DNA of 22,971 nucleotides from a virus. Numbering within the stretch: position 1 is the first letter of the stretch; the number at the start of each line of letters is the position of its first letter. Both the position numbers and the translations under genes were made by a program. Of the stretch, positions 11,050-18,785 are shown piece after piece. The notes below the pieces were generated by a model. That model did not search any database. It was not told the DNA's origin and saw only the letters and a list, made by a program, of their open reading frames with translations. The stretch spans positions 1 through 22,971 of the IMG/VR virus record IMGVR_UViG_3300021964_000572; one strand, written 5' to 3'.

Positions 11050-12939
11050 TTATCCATTTATTTCACCCCACGTGTTTCCGTATTCATCATCCACTTTATT
11101 TGGGACTGCTAGTCTAACAGCATTTTCCATAATCTCAATAATCTTTTTAGCTTGATCAGTATTTTTTTCTATTGAAATATCTAATTCATCATGAATTTGT
11201 ATGTGAGGTATAATTCCTTCTTGATATAAATCTAACATAGCTTTCTTAGTCATATCCGCAGCTGATCCTTGTATTAATTTATTTAAAGCTTTGTAAGTCA
11301 TTGCTCTTCTTATATTGGCTCTTGTTGCTTTAGGATATTTTGCAAAGTATGCTGCTTCTGCATCAGGCTTACTCATTGGTGCAGTAAATTTACCATTGTT
11401 CCATTCAGCTATTTCCCATTTATCAAATCTACATCTACGTCCTAACAGTGTACCAATAGATCCAGACTGTTGAGCTAACTGAGAAGTCATATTCATTAGT
11501 TCTCTAACAAAAGGTACATTCTCATGATACTGATTAAATAAATTTTCTGCTTCTTGTTTAGTTGATAAACCTAATTCTGCTTGAAGTTTTGCTTTACCCA
11601 TACCATAGAACAATCCTAAGTTAATTGTCTTCGCTTGTGATCTAGATATATTTGCCATGTCTGCAACTGTTTGGTGGAAGTCTACAGAATTGCTTTGAAA
11701 CTTTTTTACAATTGCAGATACAGATTCATCATATTTAATTGGATCTGTTGTTGCTGCATAGTGCACTACTAATCTTGGCTCCTGTTGTGAGTAGTCAAAA
11801 CAACCCCAAGTGTGATCTCGTTCAGGTAAAAATAAAGACCTAATCTTAGGACCTAAATCTTTATTTCTTGCAGGAATCTGTTGTAGGTTAGGATTACTAT
11901 AACTAAATCTTCCAGTTACGGTTCCACCTTGATCAGATCGAATAGGATTAATATCTGCATGTATTCTACCTCTATGCTCATGTTTTAAAATTGTATCTAT
12001 AAAAGTCGTATGCGCTTTATTTATTTCTCTTGCCTTAGCAATTTTTTGTACTAGAGGGTGTTGGTGTTCTGATAAAAAATTTTTAGTAAAGGATGGCGCT
12101 TGTGATTTTAAAGTTCTTTCATATTGTAAATTTAATTTGTCAAAGACTTTTGCAATACTTCTTGCAGCCCAAATCTGTGGCTCAATACCTGTTTCTTTTT
12201 TTACTTCTAACAACAAGTTTTGTTCTTCTGTTATCATGGATTGTTTTAATTGGTGTGCTGCCTCTATATCTACTCTCACACCTTTAAATTTCATATCAAT
12301 TAAACATGGAAACAGTTGTGTCTCCAGATCAAATATCTTTTCTAAATTTTGTTTATGAATATGTCCTGATAATTCTTTAAATAATTTTAAAGTTAATGCT
12401 GCATCTTTTTCTGCATAAGCTCCAACATCCATCGCAGGAAGTTTATACATTTCTGATTTAGCATCTATTCCAGCTGCAGCTGCTGCATCTAATAAAGCTT
12501 TCTCATCTTTTACTTCACCAAGATAATCAAAGCCAACACTATTCAAAGAATAAAATAATCTATTTTCATCAATCAAAGATGCCATCACCATTGTATCAAT
12601 AATGTGTCCGTTAATTTGTATTCCATATGATCTTAACCAACACACGTCATACATTGCGTTGTGAAATATTTTTGTGTTTGTTGCTTTACAAACATCTTTT
12701 ACATAATCTAAAACAATTCTTTTATCTAAATTACCTTCTCTATGTCCTATCGGATAATAACCTTGCCAATCATCTACAGCTAATGCAACACCAATAATTT
12801 CTCCTTCACCTATAACTGCTCCTGATCCTCTTGATTTTAAGTTTGGATCTCTTGTTTCTAAGTCAATTGCTACATAAGAATATTTAGATAAGTCTGGAAA
12901 TATTTCTGGAACTGTCCATTCCGTTTGTGCTGTAAACAT
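11050..12939 (-). CDS. polA: DNA polymerase I, family A, with proofreading domain
   Basis: 629 residues, the phage replicative polymerase. The 3'-5' exonuclease domain has AIDLET (Asp26, Glu28), NAMYD (Asp98) and YAEKD (Tyr175, Asp179), so proofreading should be active. Polymerase motifs follow: TGRFSYSNPNLQQIPAR, motif A DYSQQEPRL (Asp382), motif B RSQAKTINLGLFYG, and motif C IHDELD (Asp584). No 5'-3' nuclease domain is present, as is usual for phages. The residue equivalent to E. coli Phe762 is Leu441, the Leu type known from virome surveys. It starts at the last base of the methyltransferase stop. Confidence 0.95.
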   Translation of the reverse strand: MFTAQTEWTVPEIFPDLSKYSYVAIDLETRDPNLKSRGSGAVIGEGEIIGVALAVDDWQGYYPIGHREGNLDKRIVLDYVKDVCKATNTKIFHNAMYDVCWLRSYGIQINGHIIDTMVMASLIDENRLFYSLNSVGFDYLGEVKDEKALLDAAAAAGIDAKSEMYKLPAMDVGAYAEKDAALTLKLFKELSGHIHKQNLEKIFDLETQLFPCLIDMKFKGVRVDIEAAHQLKQSMITEEQNLLLEVKKETGIEPQIWAARSIAKVFDKLNLQYERTLKSQAPSFTKNFLSEHQHPLVQKIAKAREINKAHTTFIDTILKHEHRGRIHADINPIRSDQGGTVTGRFSYSNPNLQQIPARNKDLGPKIRSLFLPERDHTWGCFDYSQQEPRLVVHYAATTDPIKYDESVSAIVKKFQSNSVDFHQTVADMANISRSQAKTINLGLFYGMGKAKLQAELGLSTKQEAENLFNQYHENVPFVRELMNMTSQLAQQSGSIGTLLGRRCRFDKWEIAEWNNGKFTAPMSKPDAEAAYFAKYPKATRANIRRAMTYKALNKLIQGSAADMTKKAMLDLYQEGIIPHIQIHDELDISIEKNTDQAKKIIEIMENAVRLAVPNKVDDEYGNTWGEING

Positions 12940-13607
12940 TATAGTTTCTCCAATAGTACATTTTCACCTGATGATTTTCTTTTAGGATTTGTTTCTTTAA
13001 AAATACCTTGTTCTATTTTGTATGCAAGATACTTAACATAGTCAGGTAGATAAGCATCATCAACTAATAATCTTCCACCTTTAACTAAATTTTTTTCTGA
13101 CCAATCAATATCAAAATAAAAATCATTTAAACCATGACCACCATCAACATGAATAAAATCTAAATCAACATTTAATTTTTTACCTTTTAATATTTCTTGA
13201 CTACTACCTTTTGTAAATCCAAATCTATCTTTAAATTTTCCATGTAAATGTTTTGCACATGGAAGTGTGTATGCATATCTACATATATCTAATGATATTA
13301 ATTTCATTTTAGTATTTGCAGTTAATATAATTGTAGAACTATGACCTGCATTAAAACCTATCTCTAAACCAAAAGTACAATCCTGTACTGCTTCTCTTAA
13401 ATATTGTCTTTTCCAAGATCTTTCTTTTATAGGTACAGACTTTTCATTTATTTCTGTGTTATGTATAAAACAATAATTACCTTCAACAGGACCACTAACT
13501 ATTTTATTTAATTCAGCTATAGTTTCTAGTTCTTGTTCTCCATGTGTCTCTTCACAAGTGGGTATATTTTTTGGATAGTGATCAAAATAATTTACTTTGT
13601 CTGCCAT
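12939..13607 (-). CDS. Class I SAM methyltransferase (Methyltransf_24-like)
   Basis: 222 residues with LEIGFNAGHSS (81-91, SAM binding), SLDICRYAY (motif II acidic residue), FIHVDGGH (151-158) and GGRLLVDD (177-184). This order is typical of Methyltransf_24 and O-methyltransferase-like enzymes acting on small molecules or sugars rather than DNA bases. It has a GGAG site inside the preceding mini-gene and lies between the DUF3310 gene and the DNA polymerase. The substrate cannot be read from the sequence. Confidence 0.8.
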   Translation of the reverse strand: MADKVNYFDHYPKNIPTCEETHGEQELETIAELNKIVSGPVEGNYCFIHNTEINEKSVPIKERSWKRQYLREAVQDCTFGLEIGFNAGHSSTIILTANTKMKLISLDICRYAYTLPCAKHLHGKFKDRFGFTKGSSQEILKGKKLNVDLDFIHVDGGHGLNDFYFDIDWSEKNLVKGGRLLVDDAYLPDYVKYLAYKIEQGIFKETNPKRKSSGENVLLEKL

Positions 13608-13688
13608 TTAAACTCCTAAGGTAAAATAAAACATGGCAATACAAGTAATTAAACCTAAATCATAAACTGCAGTTAATTCATAATTCAT
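13608..13688 (-). CDS. Single-pass membrane mini-peptide (26 aa)
   Basis: 26 residues, almost wholly one hydrophobic helix (VYDLGLITCIAMFYFTLGV). It starts in an ATGA overlap with DUF3310 and ends next to the methyltransferase start, for which it contains the GGAG site. It is either a genuine mini-membrane protein or a coupling leader. The coupling to both sides supports translation. Confidence 0.4.
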   Translation of the reverse strand: MNYELTAVYDLGLITCIAMFYFTLGV

Positions 13689-13933
13689 TTCTTTTTACCC
13701 ATGTCTTTCATCTTTTTAATTTCTAATTCACAATAATGAATTATCTTCTGTATATCCTCAATTCCATTCTTATTCAAGTATCGGCATACATATTTTACTA
13801 CATTGCCTTGAAAAAATGAAAGATTGTTTTTTGATATAAATTCATATGGTTGAATATGAAACTCTTTATAGTGATTCCCGCCTATCTGCTTTTCTTGTGG
13901 AAATGCTTCTTCAAACATTTTTTTATTTGTCAT
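13685..13933 (-). CDS. DUF3310 protein (SaV-like)
   Basis: 82 residues with the DUF3310 signature: IGGNHYKEFHIQPYEFI (17-33), then GNVVKYVCRYLNKNG and EDIQKIIHYCELEI. This small all-helical family, widespread in phages, is often labelled nucleotide kinase-related, but its activity is not established to my knowledge. It overlaps the SF1 helicase gene by four bases, consistent with a replication or nucleotide role. Confidence 0.85.
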   Translation of the reverse strand: MTNKKMFEEAFPQEKQIGGNHYKEFHIQPYEFISKNNLSFFQGNVVKYVCRYLNKNGIEDIQKIIHYCELEIKKMKDMGKKK

Positions 13934-15444
13934 ATTAGTTCTTCTCCTATGTTGTATTGATATTCATATCCTTGGTTCATTATAAATAAATTTTCTTTTG
14001 CTCGTGTAATACCAACAAAAAATAATCTATGTTCTGTATCTTTATTTTTTAATGCTGCCTCGTATATGATTCTTTCTAAGTCTGTAAATAGAATTACATT
14101 TTCTGCTTCTTCACCTTTAACAGAATGTATAGTTGATAATTTTATTCTTGCCGGTTTGCTTAGATCCTCGCCGCTCGCCACGAGTTCCTGGATATAATCT
14201 TTTTGGTAGTCTTTAAAATTTAATACAGACCAATCTCCATGAGCCTTGAGTCCATGACTCAATCTTAGATCATCCATATCAATAGAGTCTACAGATGCTA
14301 GAGACTTGCCTCCAGAGAATCCATACTTCACATCTCCATTTTCATATTTTAAATATTCATAAATATTTTGTGCTTCTTCCCCAGATATATTTGCACCTTT
14401 GTTTAATCTATCCCAATCATTTATAGCTTTAATTACCTCAAAAGGTAGTAAGTCATTGAATTTACAGTCAAATCTAATACCTGTATTTTGTAAATAAGGT
14501 ACTAATTTTTTCATTTGTTCATTCGTTCGAGTTAAAATCATCCATTGACCTTTAGTAAAATCAATATCTTCTATCTCTAAATTTTCTATTACATGTCCTT
14601 CAGCATCTCTAGGTTGCCATGTCTTTTCTCTTCTTTCATCTATGTTTTCTAAAACAGATAATGCAAGTTTATGTACTGCACGTGGCACTCTTCTTGATTC
14701 TGTTTGATGATCTGGAGTTCCTTTTAAGTTTATAAATATTTTTGGATCTGCTCCTTGAAATGCATATATAGCCTGATCGTCATCCCCTGCAATGTATGAA
14801 CGTTTACACAGGGATTCAATGTAAAAGAACATATCCCACTGCAGAGGATTTAGATCTTGGGCTTCATCAAGAAAAACTACGTCAAGGGAGGGACATAATT
14901 TTTTCTCAACAAAATCTGAAATCATGTCTGAAAATTCAAACATGTTATAATCTTGTTTATATGAAATAATATCTTCGTTTAATTGTTCTAACAAAGGTTC
15001 ACTAATAAAATCTATTAAGTCTAATTCTATAGCTGCATCTTGTAAATTTATTTTACGAGACCTGGAGTATTCAATAATTTTCATGTATTGATTTTTATAT
15101 TCATGATGGCCATTCTCATGTTCAATAGTTTCAAAATGCATATCTGTATGACCATATTTATTCTTAAATGCATTCCAGTTTTTATCTTTTAATAATTGTG
15201 TAGAAGTATCTATGTTTAATTGTTTAGTTCCCATAGAGTGCATTGTACAAATCCAATCAAATTCAAATGTTGGATATTCTTTTTGTATCCTTTCCCTTGC
15301 TTCATTAGCTGCTGCATTACTAAATGTAATGTAACAAATCTTTTTAGGATCAATCTTATTTGTAATTAATTCATTGTTTAAATGTTTGTGTATCAATGTA
15401 TGTGTCTTTCCTGTTCCAGGTGGTCCTGCTATTATCGTTCTCAT
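13930..15444 (-). CDS. Superfamily 1 DNA helicase (UvrD/Rep-like)
   Basis: 504 residues with SF1A motifs in order: Walker A GPPGTGKT (7-14), TFSNAAANEARER (Ia), Walker B DEAQD (193-197), AGDDDQAIYAFQGADP (III), LSTIHSVKGEEAENV (V) and FFVGITRAKENL (VI). It should unwind DNA 3'-5' in an ATP-dependent way and can serve as the replicative or repair helicase. It is shorter than UvrD, with reduced accessory subdomains. It overlaps the primase gene by four bases, so primase and helicase are co-translated. Confidence 0.9.
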   Translation of the reverse strand: MRTIIAGPPGTGKTHTLIHKHLNNELITNKIDPKKICYITFSNAAANEARERIQKEYPTFEFDWICTMHSMGTKQLNIDTSTQLLKDKNWNAFKNKYGHTDMHFETIEHENGHHEYKNQYMKIIEYSRSRKINLQDAAIELDLIDFISEPLLEQLNEDIISYKQDYNMFEFSDMISDFVEKKLCPSLDVVFLDEAQDLNPLQWDMFFYIESLCKRSYIAGDDDQAIYAFQGADPKIFINLKGTPDHQTESRRVPRAVHKLALSVLENIDERREKTWQPRDAEGHVIENLEIEDIDFTKGQWMILTRTNEQMKKLVPYLQNTGIRFDCKFNDLLPFEVIKAINDWDRLNKGANISGEEAQNIYEYLKYENGDVKYGFSGGKSLASVDSIDMDDLRLSHGLKAHGDWSVLNFKDYQKDYIQELVASGEDLSKPARIKLSTIHSVKGEEAENVILFTDLERIIYEAALKNKDTEHRLFFVGITRAKENLFIMNQGYEYQYNIGEELI

Positions 15445-16991
15445 TCAAATGGTGCAGGTTCTTTTTTTGTTTTAACTGGCGTATATTTTTCCACCGTTAT
15501 TTTTTCTACACTCCAAACTTTAACACTTTTTTCATTAATCTTTTTAACTTCTTGCTTGGCTTTAAATAAATCTTCTAGTAATCTTATTGTCTTATTTTTT
15601 GGATAAGTTTTTTCTGACCAGGATTTAGTTCTAATTAAATATAACCAGAAGTCTTTGAATTTAAAATAACTGATACCGTTTTCTGAATAAGGTTTTCTTT
15701 TTAATATTGAATCCCAATCTTTACCATCACGACTCACAAACTCTGTAAGTATTTCTTTTAATTGTATATCAACTTTAGTATCATCAGGAGCTTGAATTGG
15801 ATCCATATTCTTCATTAGTTTTGCTAACATCTTTCTCCATATTAATTTACCAACTGGAAGTAATGGTGTTCCAAGTTCTGTCATACAAACTACACTAAAT
15901 TTTTCAGGATCATGTAATGTAGGTCCATCGACTTCTATTGTATCTTCATCAACCGTTACAAAAAATATTGGCGGATCTGATTCATATTTTCTAATTGTAG
16001 TAATTGCAGGCATTCTAACTTCATCACCTTTTCCAAATTGTTTTGTATAACAAAGTCTTTCATCACAAAAATTACATATAGGTTTATCTTTACATCTATA
16101 ATCATAATCTTTCTTTTCGACCTGTTCTTTAATTCGTATAACATCTTCAGGAGACATTATAGGTTTTACATATTTTTCATTATTGTAATTATTTAAATCT
16201 TGTTTCCATCCTGTTGGATTTGCTTTTTTTAAATAGACTCCAATATTAAATAAACCATTATCTCTACCTGATGCTGCAACTTCTCCATTACCTTCTGTAA
16301 TAGGTCCATTTTTAATTATAGTATTTAAACATGGCGGACCATTTGGAAATGGTTCATCTGTTTTTGTATTATCTTTTACTGCTAAAAAATCTCTTAACTG
16401 TTCTTCGGTTTGAACATATTTTTCATATTCTTCTACAAACTTTTCTATCGTTAAAGAATTACCATCATCACCTATTGCATATCTAACAGTTCTATCTCCA
16501 CCGTGATATGGCATATTTAAAAAGTTTCCAATGTCTCCTCTATCTGCTTTGATTGTAGATTGTTTTGGAAATATTTCTGCTTTCGCATGACCTAATGCAG
16601 ATGCAACCATCTGTAATTTTTGTCTCATTAAAGATGCAGTTATAAAAAATCTTGTAAATAAAAATACGTGTGCACCCCCTGACTTTGATCTAAATACAAT
16701 CAAAGGAAATTTTTTACTTCTAATTTTTTCTATTAATTTTTTATGATCAAAAGGATATGTATCAATATCTATACATCCCCATTTACATTCATTGTTTTCA
16801 TTTATTGGAACAATACCTAGAGCAGGTTCAACTCCATCTAAATGTTTTTGCCATAACTCATTAGTTACCGGACTTTTAACTGTGTATGATTTAACTTCGT
16901 TTTTACCATCTGCTCTTATTTCATTGGTAATTTTAGTGGCACCATATGCACCTTCTAAACCTGCAAATATATTCTTTAGTCTTTCTAACAT
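15441..16991 (-). CDS. Archaeo-eukaryotic-type primase
   Basis: 516 residues. Catalytic signatures of AEP primases: CIDIDTY (Asp75, Asp77), SKSGGAH (102-108, His108), EIFPKQ (139-144) and GNFLNMPYH. This pattern matches the TOTE-type primase subgroup, which synthesises primers and sometimes longer DNA. A PriCT-like segment (SGRDNGLFNIGVYL, about 241) follows, then a cysteine group C300, C306, C309, C314 that may bind zinc. No helicase is fused; one is encoded next door. It likely primes for the family A polymerase in the same operon. Confidence 0.85.
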   Translation of the reverse strand: MLERLKNIFAGLEGAYGATKITNEIRADGKNEVKSYTVKSPVTNELWQKHLDGVEPALGIVPINENNECKWGCIDIDTYPFDHKKLIEKIRSKKFPLIVFRSKSGGAHVFLFTRFFITASLMRQKLQMVASALGHAKAEIFPKQSTIKADRGDIGNFLNMPYHGGDRTVRYAIGDDGNSLTIEKFVEEYEKYVQTEEQLRDFLAVKDNTKTDEPFPNGPPCLNTIIKNGPITEGNGEVAASGRDNGLFNIGVYLKKANPTGWKQDLNNYNNEKYVKPIMSPEDVIRIKEQVEKKDYDYRCKDKPICNFCDERLCYTKQFGKGDEVRMPAITTIRKYESDPPIFFVTVDEDTIEVDGPTLHDPEKFSVVCMTELGTPLLPVGKLIWRKMLAKLMKNMDPIQAPDDTKVDIQLKEILTEFVSRDGKDWDSILKRKPYSENGISYFKFKDFWLYLIRTKSWSEKTYPKNKTIRLLEDLFKAKQEVKKINEKSVKVWSVEKITVEKYTPVKTKKEPAPFE

Positions 16992-17010
16992 GAATCCCTT
17001 TATGTTTGAT

Positions 17011-17038
17011 ATTGGGCGCTACCGTAGTAACGCCCAAT
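17011..17038. promoter_or_regulatory. Strong hairpin between the primase and 17047-17769 genes
   Basis: ATTGGGCG (17011-17018) pairs with CGCCCAAT (17031-17038); inside, TAC/GTA extends the stem around a CGTA loop. No T-run follows on the minus strand, so a plain intrinsic terminator is unlikely. An attenuator, processing site or protein-binding site that sets primase level relative to the abundant upstream proteins is possible. Confidence 0.45.
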
Positions 17039-17046
17039 TGTGTCAA

Positions 17047-17769
17047 TTATTTGTCTTGTTTTTCCATGTTGTCGTGGAAATCTTTTGCTTTAGCATAAAG
17101 TTCAGCATTTTGTACTGGACCTTCTGATTGCACAGCAAAACCATACCATTGATTACCTTTACCAGAATTTAATACTGAGGTTAATCTGTATGTGAAAGCA
17201 AATGATGCAGGAGTAAATGACCCTTGTTCATCTTTCATAGTCTGAGACATCTGAAGTGATTGCCATTTTCTTGCAACTTTACCTTGAGAACCACTCATAG
17301 AAATAAGTGCTGTTTCCATTTTACCATCATCACCAACTATGATTACAAAGTTTTGATGTACAGTTAAAATGTAATTACCATTCTCTAGTCTATCTTTAGC
17401 ACCATCCTTGGTAGTCTTAGATAGTATATCAGAATCAGCAGCAAAAATGTTTTCTGGTCTACCCGAACCAGTACCAAATTCTGCCCACTCTTGATATTCC
17501 ATTTTATAGTAACAAGGAACAACGCTTATTCCTTTATCACCATCATATAGTTTTTTAGTAACTATATTTAAGAACATACCAGGTTCAGCACCTTCAACGT
17601 AATTTTGATTACGTTTTTGAGCTTCTCCAGATCCATTCTGTAGAAGTTTTAAGATAGGTAGAGCAAGAGATTCTTGTCTTACGTTCTCAAAACCTTTTGC
17701 GGCATCATCTCTAAATAAAATAGTAGATGGCGTTTGTGCCTGTTGTTTAGTTGTTACTTTATTTTCCAT
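17047..17769 (-). CDS. Replication-region protein, possible ssDNA-binding protein
   Basis: 240 residues, soluble. The N-terminus is Gln/Thr-rich and flexible. LALPILKLLQNGSGEAQ (35-51), VEGAEPGMFLNIVTKKLYDG (58-77) and ISVVPCYYKM look like a beta-rich core. GKMETALISMSGSQGKVARKW and FTPASFAFTYRLTS follow. Position between the primase and a coiled-coil protein behind a strong promoter fits an abundant ssDNA-binding protein, and similar phage proteins are sometimes labelled so, but no acidic tail or OB-fold signature is visible. Role inferred from context. Confidence 0.6.
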   Translation of the reverse strand: MENKVTTKQQAQTPSTILFRDDAAKGFENVRQESLALPILKLLQNGSGEAQKRNQNYVEGAEPGMFLNIVTKKLYDGDKGISVVPCYYKMEYQEWAEFGTGSGRPENIFAADSDILSKTTKDGAKDRLENGNYILTVHQNFVIIVGDDGKMETALISMSGSQGKVARKWQSLQMSQTMKDEQGSFTPASFAFTYRLTSVLNSGKGNQWYGFAVQSEGPVQNAELYAKAKDFHDNMEKQDK

Positions 17770-17771
17770 GT

Positions 17772-18320
17772 TTAACTCCTTTTTATATTTGTACGGTTAC
17801 CCACGTATGTTTTAAAGCAATCAGGAAGATCGAGTCCAGACTCGTGAGCCTCCCTGAATGCTCCTTTTAAGGTCTGAGGATGTACTCCCACTTTCTGGAC
17901 AGGTTCGTATCCTTGACCTTTAGCAAGGACAGCATATTCTGCTGCCTTGTTATCTTCGCCACGACCAAAGGTAACGGTAATATCATTTTTAATAATATCA
18001 CCTCGACCGTTATCACGAAGCCATTGAAAAGCCTCTTCCTGTTTTTCAGGAAGAATAGACACACTATAGAAGTTTGAGACTTCAACAGTCTCGCCATCTT
18101 CTAGCTTTAATTTTTCTAATTTCATGTCTTTCATCATTTGAGGAATCTCAAATTGAGAAATGACATTTGCTTGTTCTTTTAATTTTTTTACACCTGCTTC
18201 TGCATTTGCAATTTCATCTTCTAAATTTTTTAATTGCTGAACTTTATCTGCTAATTGTTTTGGATCAACAACAGCCTTAACAGCATCAATTTTATCTTGT
18301 CTAAATTTTATGTCACTCAT
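17772..18320 (-). CDS. Coiled-coil protein of the replication operon (182 aa)
   Basis: 182 residues: a helical coiled-coil half (LADKVQQLKNLEDEIANAEA..., about 22-55), then a globular half with EAFQWLRDNGRGDIIKNDIT, VTFGRGEDNKA and VGVHPQTLKGAFREAHESGL. The second half recurs, as I recall, in replication regions of T7-like marine phages without assigned function. It starts behind an AGAAAGG site and the promoter at 18345-18372, and lies two bases from the next gene. Confidence 0.65.
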   Translation of the reverse strand: MSDIKFRQDKIDAVKAVVDPKQLADKVQQLKNLEDEIANAEAGVKKLKEQANVISQFEIPQMMKDMKLEKLKLEDGETVEVSNFYSVSILPEKQEEAFQWLRDNGRGDIIKNDITVTFGRGEDNKAAEYAVLAKGQGYEPVQKVGVHPQTLKGAFREAHESGLDLPDCFKTYVGNRTNIKRS

Positions 18321-18344
18321 TGTATAACCTTTCTATTTCTTTCT

Positions 18345-18372
18345 AATATAGTCCTATAAATTATTTTGTCAA
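18345..18372 (-). promoter_or_regulatory. Promoter for the replication operon
   Basis: On the minus strand TTGACA (18367-18372), a 16-base spacer containing TATAGGA, and TATATT (18345-18350) precede the 17772-18320 gene. The -35 overlaps the stop codon of the gene at 18369-18722, so it is an internal promoter that can raise expression of everything from here leftward. Confidence 0.6.
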
Positions 18373-18722
18373 GGACTTGCAGTTTCTTTTTGATATAAAT
18401 CCAATTCAATTGGATAGTATCTCCTTTCCTGTTTGTCCCATTTTAATAACTTATATTTTCCATTTGTAATATCAGATACAATAGAACATGCAACACCAAT
18501 TATTGCAGGATCACCTGTAAGTAGTAAATAATCTTCTGGTGTATAATCTTTTAATAATTTTCTTAATTTAAAAACTAAAGGACCTGCACTTAAAATTATT
18601 TGTGCATTCTCTGGTAGTAAAACTTTTAGTTCACCATATTGACCGGCCCCAATAATATTTATTTTGGGACGACCTTCTCTAGTACCAGGAATGTCCTGGA
18701 TCACGTAAACTTTATTTTTCAT
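18369..18722 (-). CDS. Conserved-looking hypothetical protein (117 aa)
   Basis: 117 residues with clear block structure: VYVIQDIPGTREGRPKINII (5-24), YGELKVLLPENAQIILSAGPL, DYLLLTGDPAIIGVACSIVS and LLKWDKQERRYYPIELD. It looks like a small alpha/beta domain. The gene is first in the leftward replication block and divergent from the SNF2-like helicase. I recognise it as a type common in marine phages, but no activity is known to me. Confidence 0.65.
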   Translation of the reverse strand: MKNKVYVIQDIPGTREGRPKINIIGAGQYGELKVLLPENAQIILSAGPLVFKLRKLLKDYTPEDYLLLTGDPAIIGVACSIVSDITNGKYKLLKWDKQERRYYPIELDLYQKETASP

Positions 18723-18785
18723 AACTTCTTGACATTTTATAATCTTTTTGATAACGGATTACAATAGAAAGATAAAATAAAAATT
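18723..18785. promoter_or_regulatory. Divergent control region
   Basis: 63 bases between two oppositely transcribed genes. For the minus strand, TTGTAA and TATAAA with a 17-base spacer are visible. For the plus strand, TTGACA is present but its -10 partner is poor, and a weak AGAAAG site lies before the ATG. A promoter in each direction is required by the layout, though only partly readable. Confidence 0.35.

Noticed and set aside
10401-11057. Other long open frames over the 217-residue gene (minus 10401-10712 and 10713-11057, plus 10471-10839)
   Set aside because: They are shadows produced by the lower A+T content; residue composition is unlike real proteins and none has a good RBS.
15956-16144. 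Minus-strand frame inside the primase gene
   Set aside because: Out-of-frame shadow of the cysteine-containing part of the primase; the same applies to 17867-18097 inside the coiled-coil gene.
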